Shown here: piece by piece, positions 36,780 to 49,743 of the stretch
Layout: each line of letters opens with the position of its first letter
Position numbering within the stretch: the first letter of the stretch is position 1
Program-made: the position numbers and the translations under genes
Assembly (NCBI GenBank): GCA_023014335.1
Contig: JAECYW010000020.1
Location: 372,001 to 436,000, forward strand
Source: Galerina marginata
Taxonomy: Eukaryota > Basidiomycota > Agaricomycetes > Agaricales > Galerinaceae
Length of the DNA stretch: 64,000 bases
Direction of reading: 5' to 3'
Notes under the pieces: model-generated
Database searches by the model: none
What the model was told of the DNA's origin: nothing
What the model saw: the letters and a program-made list of their open reading frames with translations, nothing else

Positions 36780-39700
36780 ATAACGACTCGGGAACAGATA
36801 CCCACACAATATCGGATTCCACGAGACTTGAAAAGGAGGTAAAATTTAGCTCTCCGGTGACACAAACACGATGTTTGACGGAGTTCGACTCACCTGCAAG
36901 TTTCCATATCATTTTGTGCATTACACGGGCTGACGGTCGGCTGGGGGAAGCGTCATTGAGCAAGCAGAGTCACTGAAAATCACTGGATCTTGAGACTGAC
37001 CCAAGACTGATTTGATAATGAAGCCCAAGATATCTTCGCGTCGGATAGTAATGTCCATTCTAGATTCTTTCTTCTGGAAAAAATAAGATCAGCGCGACTA
37101 ATTGCAGCTGTTCGGTGGTGGTAGTCGAAGTACAAATCGCGTTTTCTGTCTGGCTGCGCAGTATGAGTAAAAAGTGCGCCTAGCTACACTCCTGGCGGCC
37201 ATTTATTTTTCTAAAAGAAAAGAAATACGGTTTAGGACAAGTTTAGGACGTACATAGTCTCGTACCAAGAGTCAAGATCGTGAACGTGATGGTTCATTTG
37301 GTGTTCAACCAACCGGTAATCCCGGGCCGAATTCAAGCATCTGTCTCGGAGACGACTTCACGTTCCCTGTCAACGACGATGACAAGGCACTCAACATTTT
37401 TCTTCCAAACATCAACGTCTTCACATTGGACATGACCTACACCAACCTCTCCCGCAATTTCGAGGCCGAACGAGATGAAAAGGACCATACCGTATGGACG
37501 CATGGATTCTTACTTTGGGCTCTGGGCATAGATGATAGCGCGCGACTAGCCTTCAATCCATTAACGCGCATGAGGGCGGCGAGGGAGAAGCTGCAGCTGT
37601 GCTCGATGTCTTTACGGTCTCTGTCAAGTTTCCTTCAGCTTTCGCAGTCGTAGTTCGTCTGGACAAAGGAAACTTGAAATTGTGGTCCATCGACTGTTGA
37701 GTGGATGGTGTGTTTCCCCATTTTTTCGTGTATTCAGTTCCGGATCTCATCTCTTATTTTGGTTCAGGAGTAGAACTGCGGCGATGACTCGAAATCAGCA
37801 AGTTTTTTTGAGTTTGAAGAAAGAAAACCATTCTATGGTCCCTGTAAGCTCGAAACACACTTGTTACGCTCAATTTCTGTATTTATGGATGTGCAGTAGG
37901 AATGAACCTAAGATCTAAAGTTGTCAACAGATCCAACGGCGCCTCAAGAGGTTGAAGAACATCGCGGCGTCCGCTTGTAGCAAGTGGAGCGTTTGAGAAA
38001 CAAAAAAAAAATTGAACCAGCGAAGAAACTCGCCCAGCCACGGCCCACAGCTGCAACGGTGAAAAGGAGAAGCTGGGACCTCAACCGCCATTGGCGGGTC
38101 AACTACATAGTTGACGGTGGTCGCAGGAAAATCTATCTCAATTCAGACACCCATTGCGTCTTTTGATTTAGGGCCCCGAGGTGGCATAAGACTTATCGAG
38201 TTCGAGACGGTAATCTGTCAATTTTACTTGGTACTTCCAACTCTCTCCTTGTCGCGTTCTCAACATATTTACGAAACAATAAAGATAGGGTACCGCAAGT
38301 CGTTGGCTACTACATAGACGCTAACTGACCAGCTCAGAGCTCAAGAGTTCGATCACCCCAATATTGCGGAAATCAATACCTATCCTCGTCCGGTATTTGA
38401 GAACATATATCACCCAAGCACCAGCACCAGCGCCAGCCCCTTCAAAGTCACTGATCACTGTGGAACTCGAGAAATTGAAGAACGATTTACTTACCGCATT
38501 ACGACTGTGGCAAATACGATGCGTTTGGCACTCAAGCTGGCTAAAGACTGAGGTGGCAATGATGTTATTACTCGGGTTTTGTCTAGATGGACGTAGGGAT
38601 GGATGGGCGGGCGATGGTGTGGAAAGTATGGTGTGTTTCTTTCCAATTTCTACTTATTTTCTGTTTCCTGATTCGGTGGCTCAGAGCGATGTTGATGACG
38701 GGAAACTGGTTCGTGAGCAGTTATGAAGTTCAGGGTTCAATCGAAAACGAGGAGCATTCTTGTACGCGTTAAGCTCAAATGTTTCTCGTCCTGTGTTCTC
38801 GGGCACTTATTGTGGACGATCCAGGGAATTGCAAGGAGACTTCACCAAAAAACTGCAAGCTTGGGAAGTTGAAGAAACCGCAAAACTCAACAATTGAGGA
38901 ACCTTGCTTCTCGTTTGGCATTCGACATCCGTATTACCCATGTTCTCTTACCAATCCAACCCAGCCCATCGCGTCTCGACCGACTATTTGTACCTGCACC
39001 TGTATCACCTGCCTTGTGGCTCCTTCAAGTTCCGATGCAGATCCTCCAACCTTCTCTGCACGAATAACCAGTACATTCACCCATCACGCTAGTAGCGCAC
39101 TCCCACCACCCGACGACCCCGCAGCTCGACACTGCCAGTTTTCTCCTATACTCGAGAAATCGTCGTATGTTCCGTTTTGGCAGCGACACCGGCCCACACG
39201 ATTTCGGAAACCAACATCGTATCTCGCCCGAGCCTCCGCTTGATAAGCTGGCGATTATTTTCCAAGGCGAAATGTCGTGACGACAGGTTTCTTGCAGTGG
39301 TGAGTCAAGGCGCCTCCCTCGAAAGTCTTGCTCACCATTTATCATAGGATCTTCTGCCCTAGAGCGAATGAAATGTCAGCACGAACACAAACCCGGGCGC
39401 AAGATATATGCAAGACTTGACTGAATGTTCGTGTTCGTGACGTGCTTTACGAGGATAAATAGGTTGGAGACACCGCGGAAGGTACATGTGGCATTTTGTG
39501 GACTAATTGAATTTCGGCTGAACATTTTTCTTCCTAGATATCATCCGAATCGGGTTCGGCATGAGTCAAAGAACGGCGAGGAGTCCAACTCACGGAGCAA
39601 ATTAGCATTACATTCGTACATTACTGTCTCCAATTGAGATCGTCTTTCTCTTGCACCATCGCTGCGCCGTGTAGTTTGATGTTTTTCTGGTACTATTTGT

Positions 39701-42700
39701 GCCAGCTCCAGACCGAGCAGGGTAAGCCTTTTATCTTGTTGCTCCATTTACAGCAATAAGCTGACGAGGAACTCAAGTTTGAATGCATATGGACAGCGAC
39801 GCTTCATCTGCACCATCTCAACATGCCAGTCGAGCGGCTGTACCAGCACCTTTGCTTGCGTATCCTCAAATTTCCTAGATACTCGAGCCTCTATCCCAAC
39901 AGTACCCCTATCATGGCTATGATTACCCATTTGGTCAACTGGAAGTGCGACCTTTCATTGCCGATTTCTTTAGTATATATACCGTGAAGAATCTGCCAGC
40001 CGTATAGTTGCGTGCTTCGTTGAAGTTGTAAGATTGCTTTCCTCTTCTATTTTGGCTTTATCTAATGACAGCTACCCAATGTCCAGTTCACGTCGACACG
40101 AATCTTGGGACTTTGCTCCGTATCGACCTACTCTTTTCCAAGGACTTTCCCGGAAGGTTTTAGGCGAATTATCAGTCTGCACATTCCTCCGGCTGGTCGA
40201 CGCTCTTATCCATTTTCCGGGACATGAAGCGCTGTTTAATGGTCAGAAGGCAGCGACTATCGATTCCTTCAACTCGCGCCTTCAAACAACGACCTTCAGT
40301 AATGCTCAAAATTCACAGTAAGCAAGCCGTTTTTATGATGGGGTGTATATTGACTTTATGACCTTGTACAGCATTTGGTAGTCGCCGTCATCAATATGCA
40401 GTGAAGCATTCTTCCGCCCACCCTTCTTTCTCACAGACTTGCAGCATCAAGCTGGGGAACAACAATTTGTGAAGGCGAGAATACAGACTGGTAAATAAGA
40501 AAAGGTCGGTACATGCTTCATATGTCAAGTAAACATTAACTAACAATGTTTATCGTCGTCTAGGTCCTCACCTCGCTTCTTCTCTTCTGTCATTTAAGCC
40601 AGCCCTAAGGTTCTGCTAGGAGGAGGAGGCCAATGCTGGCTATACGATGAATAAACTCCGTCTCCTTACCCGTGGCCCACATATGTCGTTCAACTCTCCC
40701 AGGTGCTTTGTGACAATGACTGCTCGCAGTCGAACATCCAGCCAAATCTATTATGCAGCCGCCCCGTTTTTCGTCTTCATCGACGTCCAAATATCAAAAC
40801 CTGACACTGTACGAAGGCTGAGGGCTGGAAGTCACTTCAGGTCAAAACTAAACTCGACATACCATTGGGCCATTAATTGATACGAGGACGGAGAAGACGC
40901 ACTACCATTATCCGAGCGAACCAACAGGGCGAATTGGAACGGAGATGAAGCCAACACGCACTGAACCACCGACTCAAACCCTTCCGGAAGACACACACAC
41001 TGCAGCTGACCCGTGCGCCGCCGCTCTCATCCTTCAAGGCAATCCAACCAACACGAACAGCAATGCTCTCGAAATTTCAAAGGAGTTGTTCTGCCCCTGC
41101 TATTGCTGGTACCTCTGTCGCTGCTCGCTATGAAAGCAGCTTTTAGATCAAGCGATGGTGCATTCGGATTCACCGCCGGTTCAATGGGCTGACCCGGCTC
41201 GTCTTCGGCTTCCTGCACTTTGGCGACACCAACAATGCCCTCGGCTCTCAACTTGAACTCCTACTCCAGCACAGGCATACATCAACCTTTACGTCTTCAT
41301 TGACGTTCGCTGTTGCCTCAAATTTCCTTGTTGGCTTCCGATTTCAACGTAACGATACTTGGATGGTACGGTGTTTGTAGCGTGTTTGGGCCAGTGCAGG
41401 CGTTTGGATAAGTTGGAGGTGGAGGCTGAACTGAAGCTGAAGGTCCATGGAGAGAAAGAAGAGTTCGTGTTTGACGCACTAGCGACTGCGAGGACCAATA
41501 GGACGGAAGATCACCGATGCAGGATGAAGGTATGTATGGCCCGTTACTGCTATTTCCACGTTTTGGCTGACCGTTTGCGTAGCTGCAGATTCAGTCTGCG
41601 GAACCTCCTTCTCAGGGCTCAAGGTTTCAGCCGCTCAAATTGTGACCCATCTCTCAACCCGGTCCTGGCACCCTCGAAGGCCCCATTGCGCTCAATCTCG
41701 AACTCAACACGGGTAACACCCATACTCGGTTGAAATGATCGGCTCCGTCGATCTAGAACCCGAACAGCCTCGCTCTGGAGTCTGGAGTCTGCACCAGGTT
41801 CAGGTGCAGTCGGTGCGTATATGTGTTCAAGCTCAAGGCTCAAGGCTCCAAGTTCGAGGTGGAGCTCGCCATGTCAGTCGCAATCGATCAGGATCTCGAA
41901 GCGGAACTGTATGCAGAGTAGTGGTGTGCTCTTTCGTCTTTATCTTCATTTGCCATCTGGAATGTGGGTGGAGCACTGTGTTCGGTATTCCTTCCTTTCT
42001 CATCTTCATTTCCTGGGTCTCATTGAGATTTTCTGGTCTAGGACGGCGCTATAGTTGACGACTGGCATTCGGATTTGAGATTCGGGCATGTTTACACGTT
42101 TCAAGTTTCGATTTCCAAGCTTCAGGCCAACCGCCGAAAACAAGAACAAGAGCGAAAACAATAATGCACTGCATCGTTATCGATGATCCAACAGCGCCTC
42201 AAGTTGCCAGTAACCAAGAAACCTATCGCCTACATACTCGTATAGCGAAACGACACGCACGAGGACACTTCTTTCAAGCTCAAGTTGTTTGAGGTGCCGT
42301 CCTGACATGGAGTAACCGACGACTCGGGGTGGAATGTGGAGTGTAGCGGTGGACTTGAGCGTCGTATCTGTAAGGGTTGTACTTTTGCATTTGCATCTAC
42401 TTTTGCTCTGGCGATTTCGTCTGCGACGTGGGCGCCGTGCTGTGCTGAGGGGTGCGTGCATTCTTTTGTTTTCTGCTCAGTCTTCCGTTCTTAATTTCAG
42501 TTTTTGTGTCAGTCCATGGCCAGACTCCAAGATCAGGCGTCAACGACTTAAGAAGGAGGAGATTTAGGAGAAGAGTGCGGTCCGAGTGCTCTCTCTTTTG
42601 TGTACAGCCCGAGAATGGAATTGCCATTGGCAGATATCCTTTTCTTTCGATGCGTAAGCGTTTGATTCCCCTACCCTTGTGTCCATACTGAATATGCATA

Positions 42701-42930
42701 TTACAGCCAACCTACAACTCTGGCCCATTCAAGGATGCGACAGCCACCTCGACTTTCGACTCATTCAAGATGCTGTCTCCTTTCAGGCGACGAAGAGTGA
42801 AATGAATGCAGACATTGTAAAATTCGGCAATGGTCTCATATGTATATCGTTTGGAATAATCAATGCCCCGCTCCTTTGGGCAGTTCTTATAATACACAAG
42901 TTGTCTGAATGATACGCATAACGAAAATAA
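36780..42930. repeat. Segment P, third copy
   Basis: Collinear with 19200-24000 and longer. Extra sequence lies at about 37780-38160 and 39780-40900, where I see no gene or repeat. Shared landmarks are listed under the second copy. Intron-like R-array units are at 39482-39538 and 41530-41582. The end 42110-42860 matches 1-720. Reading frames disagree between copies. Confidence 0.6.
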
Positions 42931-43054
42931 AATAAGGGAAATCAAGCCCCAAAAAGTCTAGGGCAGACGGTAAAAGGGTCTGCCAGAGGAAAGGCAAAAC
43001 AGTAAAGGAGACCAGTATCCGCTCTGTTTATGACGCGACATAGATTTCATATCT

Positions 43055-44663
43055 TCATCTGGATGGTTCAGAATCTCCTCGGCATGATGAGTCTGTCAGG
43101 TCCCACACGCCGTAGGTGCCAGAGGTCAGCTGGGCAAAAGGAGTGTCAATTGAGGGATAGATAACGATAGATCGATAAAAATGACATTTACCGAGTTATA
43201 ACATGTATCCGGACTGGCAAAGTGACGCCCATTGATATCGGCGGGTGTGGTTACGCACATGATCTGCCAACTCGATCCTGACTGCAAGTTTTCCAGTTGG
43301 GACTCGATGCGCTGGAGAATTTGTAAATTATTATGCCATGAACTCGATGTAGAGAACGCGTACTCGATAGGTATTGCCTCCATCGAGTTCCATCTCGCAA
43401 CCCTAGGAATGTCGTTAATAAAAGTCATCTGGGTAGAAAAAGAATGCTCACCAAATCAACGAAATCGCCCCATTTTGTCTCACAATCGGGCTCTTCAAAA
43501 TCCACAGCCCAAAAGCCCCATATGCCTCGACCGAAGCCCTGCCACACACACACAGATCAGCCAAAATAAACCAAGAAAATCATCCACCCACTTACCAAGT
43601 CTTGACAAAAATCCGTGAAAAGCAACCGTCCATGGACTTCCGCAGGCGTATCCTTGCACAACTTCATCATATCCTGACCAACAGCCCCTCCGACAAGTTT
43701 GGCGGTATATTCTCTTGTTAGATAACGAAGGCAGTGCTCTCCGCCCTTCAGACCTTCCCATGAAGCTTCGTTCGTCGGTAGGTCAAGATGGAAGGAAAGC
43801 AAAGCAGGATCGGAAGACCAGGGGTGCAGTAATTGTCCGGATATCATATGAAGAAGATGGCTGAGCGTCGAATTGAGCGACATGACGAGGGAAGCGAAAA
43901 CGAAGCAGGATATCAGAGCGATCGTCACTCGGTGAATGCGGGTGCAAATTTCTTGGCGGCAAGTTACCTTCGGCTCCTTGAATTCAGACGAGGAGGGTCG
44001 ATATCTTGAATGTGTTTTGTTAGGTAATTAAAAGTAAAGGAAATAATAAAAGAGTCATACGTAGGAAGCATGTACACTGTCTAACTCGTGGCCTCGCGGA
44101 CTATAATTCGTTTGAATAGTTCGACTTGGTCAGAGTCGGAGAGTTCGAGGACGGTCGTGTAAGACGACCAGGCCCTGTGGAATGCAGTTATTAATACAGG
44201 AAGAACACGAAGGACGTAGAGCGGGTCGCACCTTCTACGATTGACTGTGCCCAGTAACACTTGGAAGGGTTCGTGAAAGTCGATAGGACGGGGAAGAAGT
44301 TCTTCTTCGAACCACAGAAGTTCCTGGTCGCTGCTTCAGAAATTAAGACCTTCAACCATCGAGCACAATCCAAGGAGCCTTCAAGCCAACTTACAAAAGG
44401 TGCTCTTCGTGATGAAATGAAATCTACACGACAGTTCCGAGGCGTTAACGCCATTGCCAACAAACTCGTTTGCTCGAGGAGCACTGTAGCGGCATGGATT
44501 GCATGGTGTGTGGTTGATGGCTGCTGGCCACCCGTAGAGCAAAAGATAAGGTAGCAGTGATTCGAACAGAAGAGGTTATTTCGCTGGCAACGAGGTTCCA
44601 GCAATTGCTGCGGAATGTTGTAAATTCGGTATCACTGGAGTCATCGTCAGATAAGTAATTCAT
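43055..44663 (-). pseudogene. Frameshifted Agaricomycete membrane protein
   Basis: The 3' half is well formed. A frame ends at a GTAAGT donor (43595). It is followed by exons 43538-43452, 43402-43364, 43311-43192 and 43129-43055 joined by good introns. The reading includes FGRGIWGFWAVDFEEPDC, GCEMELDGGNTYRRIES, WQIMCVTTPADINGRHF and GTYGVWDLTDSSC, a cysteine-motif family I know from mushrooms without a named function. Upstream, FVSWLEGSLDCARWLKVL and AFHRAWSSYTTVLELSDSD are clearly the same gene. Continuity needs one-base shifts near 44188 (FFLY to ITAFHRAW) and 44095 (EAT to LDSVHASY), and probably near 44000. A hydrophobic segment (ALISCFVFASLVMSLN) lies near 43915. The proposed start is MNYLSDDDSS at 44663. 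Either a pseudogene or an assembly with indels. Confidence 0.6.
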
Positions 44664-45269
44664 GGCAGAAATAGTCAAAATGCGAAAACCTACATATCGC
44701 AGTCTAGTAACTGTCGAAACGTTATGAAAGAGTGAGCAACGAGTCGAAACAGATGAACAAATGAAGTCAGGAACAAACCACGGAGACCATTCATGATCGG
44801 AATATGTTTTGCAGAGAATTTCTCACGCCCAATGCGGGAACCATTCTGCTGAGCCTAACCCAGCCAATGCAAGTCCTGCTCTCTTCTCTTCGTACTATCT
44901 GAACGAAATAATTCAAGTGTGTACCCATTTGATAACCAAATTATCCAGTCTCCTCATTTCGCCTCGTTATTGCATCATGATCATCGGTATTTGCAGCTAT
45001 CTTATCAGGTCCATCATTTTTTGACGTAGTATCATCCTCCATTAGACTCGAAAGACAAGTCCAAGGAATCAGAAACTTTGCCAAAGTACACTTAAATTCT
45101 GTCGCGTGCCCAGTCTATCTCTCATCATATACATCTCAGCTATGACTCCGTGATAGCGCGGTATGTTTCTCCGCGTCGAGATATGTCCTGAGGACTCTAA
45201 TTCTATGTCAGGAATCCACCACCTCCTGCTCCTGTTGTTTACAGCTTCACGAGCTGGGCGCAGAACTCG
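44664..45269. other. Intergenic region between divergent genes
   Basis: No coding frame, repeat or RNA gene recognised. It presumably holds the promoters of the pseudogene (-) and the DUF6593-like gene (+). A first exon of the latter could lie here, because its sequence upstream of 45270 stays protein-like (NPPPPAPVVYSFTSWAQ) back to about 45212. Confidence 0.4.
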
Positions 45270-45954
45270 ATGCTCCTCATGCCTCCTCGAGACGCTCCGA
45301 TCCAGCAGCCTCTGTACCGTATTACTGTGGACCTTGACCTGAACCCGTTTCTTCCTGTGTCGTATGTCACGCGAGTCTTCCGGTGTGGGGGCAATGACAC
45401 GGATCTCGTCGGTGAATTCGCGTGAGTCCACTGTGTACCTTTTATTTTATGCAATTTAACAAACCTAGGTTCTCGCTGAACAACAAACGAGCGGTGTTAA
45501 GCATGGGTGATATGGCTACACGGCTCGCGAAAGCTCTCTTCAGCATAAACTCCTCTCCGGTAAGCCGACCATTTATCCTACCAGTGATTTCATCCTCACG
45601 AAAGCACAGAGACATTTTAATTGGAGCCTCAGAAATCGACTCCATTGGGATTGTCGCGAAACCCTCGAAGACGGGTCACCAATGTGCATCGTAGGTCTTC
45701 TTTTTTTTATCTCTTTCTGCCTGTCTACCTGAGCACGATCGCAGTGCTATTTGCCACCTCCGTCAACCTCGCGTTCATCCCGATCACCTGCCAATCCGAC
45801 AGAAAGCATACAAATCGCGACGTTCGTACCTCCACCTCCGGACAGATCGCCTCCCGTTCCTGATGCTACGCTCACCATTTTCCCATATGGGCACCGGATA
45901 ATGGATGAGATCATAGTGTCAGCGCTAGTGGTAGAAAGGATGTTGAATAGATGA
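45270..45954 (+). CDS. DUF6593-like protein
   Basis: Four exons: 45270-45421, 45469-45559, 45610-45690 and 45745-45954, giving 177 residues from MLLMPPRDAPIQQPLYRITV. Introns are 47, 50 and 54 bases (GTGAGT..CTAG, GTAAGC..CACAG, GTAGGT..GCAG) and all keep frame. The pattern fits the fungal DUF6593 family: a polar start, PLYRITVDLD, a LVGEFAF strand, RHFNWSLRNRLHW, a TFVPPPPDR loop, ATLTIFPYG, and a hydrophobic closing strand IIVSALVVERMLNR. Function unknown in the family. The true start may be in an upstream exon, because the frame is coding-like before the chosen ATG but has no ATG before a stop. Confidence 0.7.
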
Positions 45955-46544
45955 AACGGTCTTATTAATTTGTTCCTTACAGTATGTCGCAGCTAATTTA
46001 ATGTCGGACGCTATGTTTTTGTATTTTAGCAAAAGATTCAAATGAAACCGAGACCTTTCGGTTTCAGTAAACACTATTGGTAGTTGAGTTTCCAGAAGAA
46101 GTGAATACGCCACTATCATCTTCATTACTCTTGTTCCTGCCGCCTCAAGAGCCAGCCCGACCTTCTGTACAACATGACCTTCGAAGAGGATTCGATCGCT
46201 CCCAAAGACCCACTAAAACTCTACCGAATACCCACCATCGCCACCCACCACGTTCCCCAACAGAAATTCAGTACCACTTGCCCCAGTCACCGGTCACCCG
46301 ATAGCTGCAGGTAAGACTAGGTTTGTGAACTGTAGGCTGGTCTGTCCTCAAGGTAACGGCTTTGGCCTTATCTCCACTGTTCTTAGGCTCCCGCATATTT
46401 ATGACATTAGGGTCTTAAAATTACAATGAACTGTAGATAAATTTTGGATAACTTGGTCTACCATTTTAGAAAGGTTCCTCCTGAAAGAACTAGAACTACC
46501 CAAGAAGGCCTAACTCCCGACATGCCCTTTGATTGGTACGGAGA
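45955..46544. other. Intergenic region between convergent genes
   Basis: A 75-residue open frame at 46077-46304 is proline- and serine-rich with no recognisable motif and no splice support; I do not call it. Nothing else seen. Confidence 0.4.
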
Positions 46545-47351
46545 CTAGAACGCCCTGGGCAGAAGTAAACCCGTGGCAAAAATGCAGACCATAACTGCCA
46601 GCAGGCTTGTCCGCTTGATGGTTATATCATCGGTAGAAGTATTTTGTGCTAGATAATGACGAGCAAAAAGGTCGTTCTGAATCCAGAGTATCTAGAGAGT
46701 AAGAAAGTCAGGCATTGGAATTTTATCGACGTTATGAAGGATATATATACCTTGTTTGCGGCTCTCGCAACGGCGTTCTTGGTGTCGAGCGTGAGGTCTC
46801 CATGGGCCATTACGGCGTTGAGGAGAATATCTTCGACGTATGCAAGTAGAATGGCGCAATGAATATACTCTACTCTTAGAGTTGGCTTTGTAATGCTGCC
46901 AGTGATTATCCTGTCAGCTCAAAGAAAAGTCAGATAAATGTCAGACCTACCGATGCGAGAAGCCAGCTTGGCCGGTGTGCATCAACCCAACCTTGTCCAA
47001 GTATTCCCAGCTCGACGGTTTTGAATAATCCATCGTCACCAGCTTCACCAAGTATCCTTTCAGAAAGTCTTTTCTGAAACTGATTTGTGGGTGCGTCAAA
47101 GAGAGTTCCGAAAGCGAAGCGGGGGATATGCCAGAGTAACCGGTTTGCCGAGGTACGAATGACTGGGCCGTAATGTCGAAGGACAAGAGTTTCACGTACA
47201 CAGCGTCGACTATGGCTGGCACGAGAGGGGCGACGACGTCGCGTGAGGCATGTAGGACGGCGGCATCCTTTTCAGTGAATTCAATAAAGTCCCGTAGGTA
47301 CTGAATTCGAGAAGGGAGGTCAACTAGAGATTGTTCTGAGATGTGCTGCAT
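46545..47351 (-). CDS. Protoglobin (globin-sensor-type heme protein)
   Basis: Three exons: 47351-46951, 46895-46751 and 46691-46545, giving 230 residues. The sequence follows fungal protoglobins closely: MQHISEQSLVDLPSRIQYL, AIVDAVYVKLLSFDITAQS, FVPRQTGYSG, HPQISFRKDFLKGYLVKLV, MDYSKPSSWEYLDKVGLMHT, RVEYIHCAILLAYVEDI, and WIQNDLFARHYL. YIHC in the second exon is the likely proximal-histidine region. Protoglobins bind heme and O2, CO or NO. In archaea and bacteria they act alone or as sensors; the fungal role is not settled. Here the last exon adds about 25 residues with a hydrophobic run (TSLLAVMVCIFATGLLLP) that could be a tail anchor. The start was chosen at the family-typical MQHISE; an upstream in-frame ATG at 47447 is less likely. 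Confidence 0.85.
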
Positions 47352-48479
47352 CGTAGAAAAACAAGATGTTAAAATGCAGACGCATTTTCTTCCTCTTTTA
47401 AGCTGTCCGAGAACATTAGGATCGCCACCACATCGGTCCCGCTTCATTCAATTGGGTCTGGATGATCGGAATTGTGATCGTTAAAAATAGGATCAACGGT
47501 TAAAACTTCCGCAGGAAAACTCAGCCGACTCCCGAGCTCTGGCCTCTGAACATATGCTGAGGTGGCCGTTGTGGTTTTTGAATGACAGGGGATTAACTCC
47601 CAGCCGTATAAGGTGGCTAGGCCTGGGCTAAGATCGACGTCTTATTTGAGGGAAATACCCATCGTCATCGCTTGGACTGTTCGCATAGATCATCTAATTG
47701 AATGAGCCCCGGCCCTACCTTTACATGTTCTAGAATGCAACAGGAGAGCGACGTTCGGGGGCTCACGGGTTCGAAGGAAAGCCAAGCTGAAGGTGACGAC
47801 AGTGAATACAGCATTCGGATGGAGAATTTACTTGCAAGGCGATGACTAACCTTGACCAGTTCCGGCTTTGTCGGTCATAGTTGAGGTCTTGATCATACCC
47901 ACGACCTAGTAACTTCGGGATTGAGAAGAGCTGGAGGTACGGGCAGACTCGGAGTGAAAACTTAAAAGGCTGACCTAACGGAGCTGAATTACGGAGACGA
48001 CGGTCGACAAACAGACCCGACGGGCCGACGAGGACGAGTTTTGAACCGGAACTCTTTTCCCAACCCCCACTCAGCCAAGGTAATATTGCACGAAAATCCT
48101 GAGCAGCCTAGCCAGGCCTAGCCCGTACTTAGGAACGCTGATAATGCGCAGTTTTCAGTAAGGTAAATTGGTGACCCGCCGAAATGCGGAATGAGCACAA
48201 GTACCCAACCCGACCCCATGTTGCTTTCCTCCCATGGTACGACACGAATACGGACATGAAGTGTACCAATCAAGCGTTCTGGAGCCGTCATAGCTTAGTT
48301 TGCGTTTTTGCAGATATGTCATTTGCTTTAGGGAAGGTATAGCTCTATACGAATTGTCATCACTAGCCGGATATGGAAGCCGTGGAGGAAAATCCGAGGC
48401 TGCAAGGACATGAAGACCGTTGACGAGAAAGCGAAGCTCGGCTGAGCGGATGAGAGGACCAGGGCAGAGATTAGCGTAA
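47352..48479. other. Unassigned intergenic DNA
   Basis: Upstream of the protoglobin. No conserved frame, repeat copy or RNA gene recognised. Confidence 0.4.
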
Positions 48480-49743
48480 GCTACAACGAGTGATGAGGCG
48501 AGGTTTTCTAGAGACTTTGGACGAGTATGGCCGCGACATATTTGCCACAGTTGTCATGCGGTAGGTCGTTCTTCAATTTCTTGAGCTCCACGATTGTTAG
48601 CGACTTTGAAGCTGGCGGTGCTGGTGCTTGGGTGATACAGTTACTCGAATACCGGACGGGAGTAGACATGGGTTCCCGGATCGTTGGAGTGATCAAGCCC
48701 TTGAGCTTTGAGCTGGTCAGTTAGCGTTCATGAAGTAGCCAATAATTCGCTGTAGTACCCTATCTTCACTATTGTCAATATAATTAGCATGCTAGTTAAG
48801 AACGTGACAAAGAAGAGTCAGACGAACCAAGTAAAAAAAGACGAATTACTGTTTCGAACTCGACGTTGAACTCGAGTCTTATGACACCTCGGAGCGTCCT
48901 AAATCAAAAGATGCGATGAGAATTAGAAAAAAATGGAACCAGAATGTATAGAAACTCACCCCACCAATGACACTCTGTCGCAATGGTAAAAAAAAGAGCC
49001 CAGACCTCGACAGCCATTTGCGGGTCAATGACTTCTTTTCAAGTTGACGGTGGTCGTTTCGATTCAGATACCAAAAGGCTCCACTTGCTGCAAGCCTACG
49101 CGACGTTCTTCAATTTCTTGAGATGCCGTTTGATCAGTTGATAACTCTAGATCTCAAGTTCACTCCCGCTGCATCGTCCATGAGTACAGAAATCGAGCAT
49201 AACAAGGATGTTTCGAGCTTACAGGAACCATATAGTGGATTTCTTCTTCAAATTTGAGAACACTGGCAGATTTTAATTTATTGTCGAAGTTCTGCTTCCT
49301 GAACCACAAGAAATAGATGAGATCTGGAACTGAAAACTGAAGAGAAAATTGGGGAAACACACCATCCACCTATAGACCACAATTGTGCTCTGTCCAGACG
49401 AACTACGACCGCAAAACTGAAGCTAAAACTGAACAGCCAAGGCCATACACAAGGGCAACGTTCTTCCTCGACGCCCTCCTGCGTGTTAATGGATTGAAAG
49501 CCAGTTATGCGCTATTTCAAGAGCCCAGCGAGGTTGAGGGATAGGTTGGTGTAGACCATGTTCAATGTGAATATGCTGGTGGTCGGAAGAAAGATGAGCT
49601 CGTCGTCGTTGACAGTGAACGTGATGGATACGGCCCGGGTTTACCCGTGGGCCTTGGTTGTTGAACGTCGACCCTGACACTGCCTCGATGACATGTCGGC
49701 AATGTTGAGGATGTAAACGTCCTTCTTACCATTGACTGCGACT
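48480..49743 (-). repeat. Segment P, fourth copy, inverted and shortened
   Basis: The reverse complement matches parts of the other P copies: CCGTCCGGTATTCGAG-type sequence (48651), CTGACCAGCTCA (48712-48723), and the remnant ATGGTCTACACCAACC (reverse, 49553) preceded in frame by FTVNDDELIFLPTTS. It covers only the gene-proximal part of P and joins the receptor start at 49744 after about 70 bases of shared promoter. Confidence 0.55.

Noticed and set aside
44261..44554. 97-residue plus-strand open frame
   Set aside because: Lies antisense to protein-like minus-strand exons of the pseudogene (FVSWLEGSLDCARW); a shadow frame.
47352..47447. Upstream ATG of the protoglobin frame (32 extra residues)
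   Set aside because: The added residues (MKRDRCGGDPN..) do not look like the family; MQHISE is the usual start.
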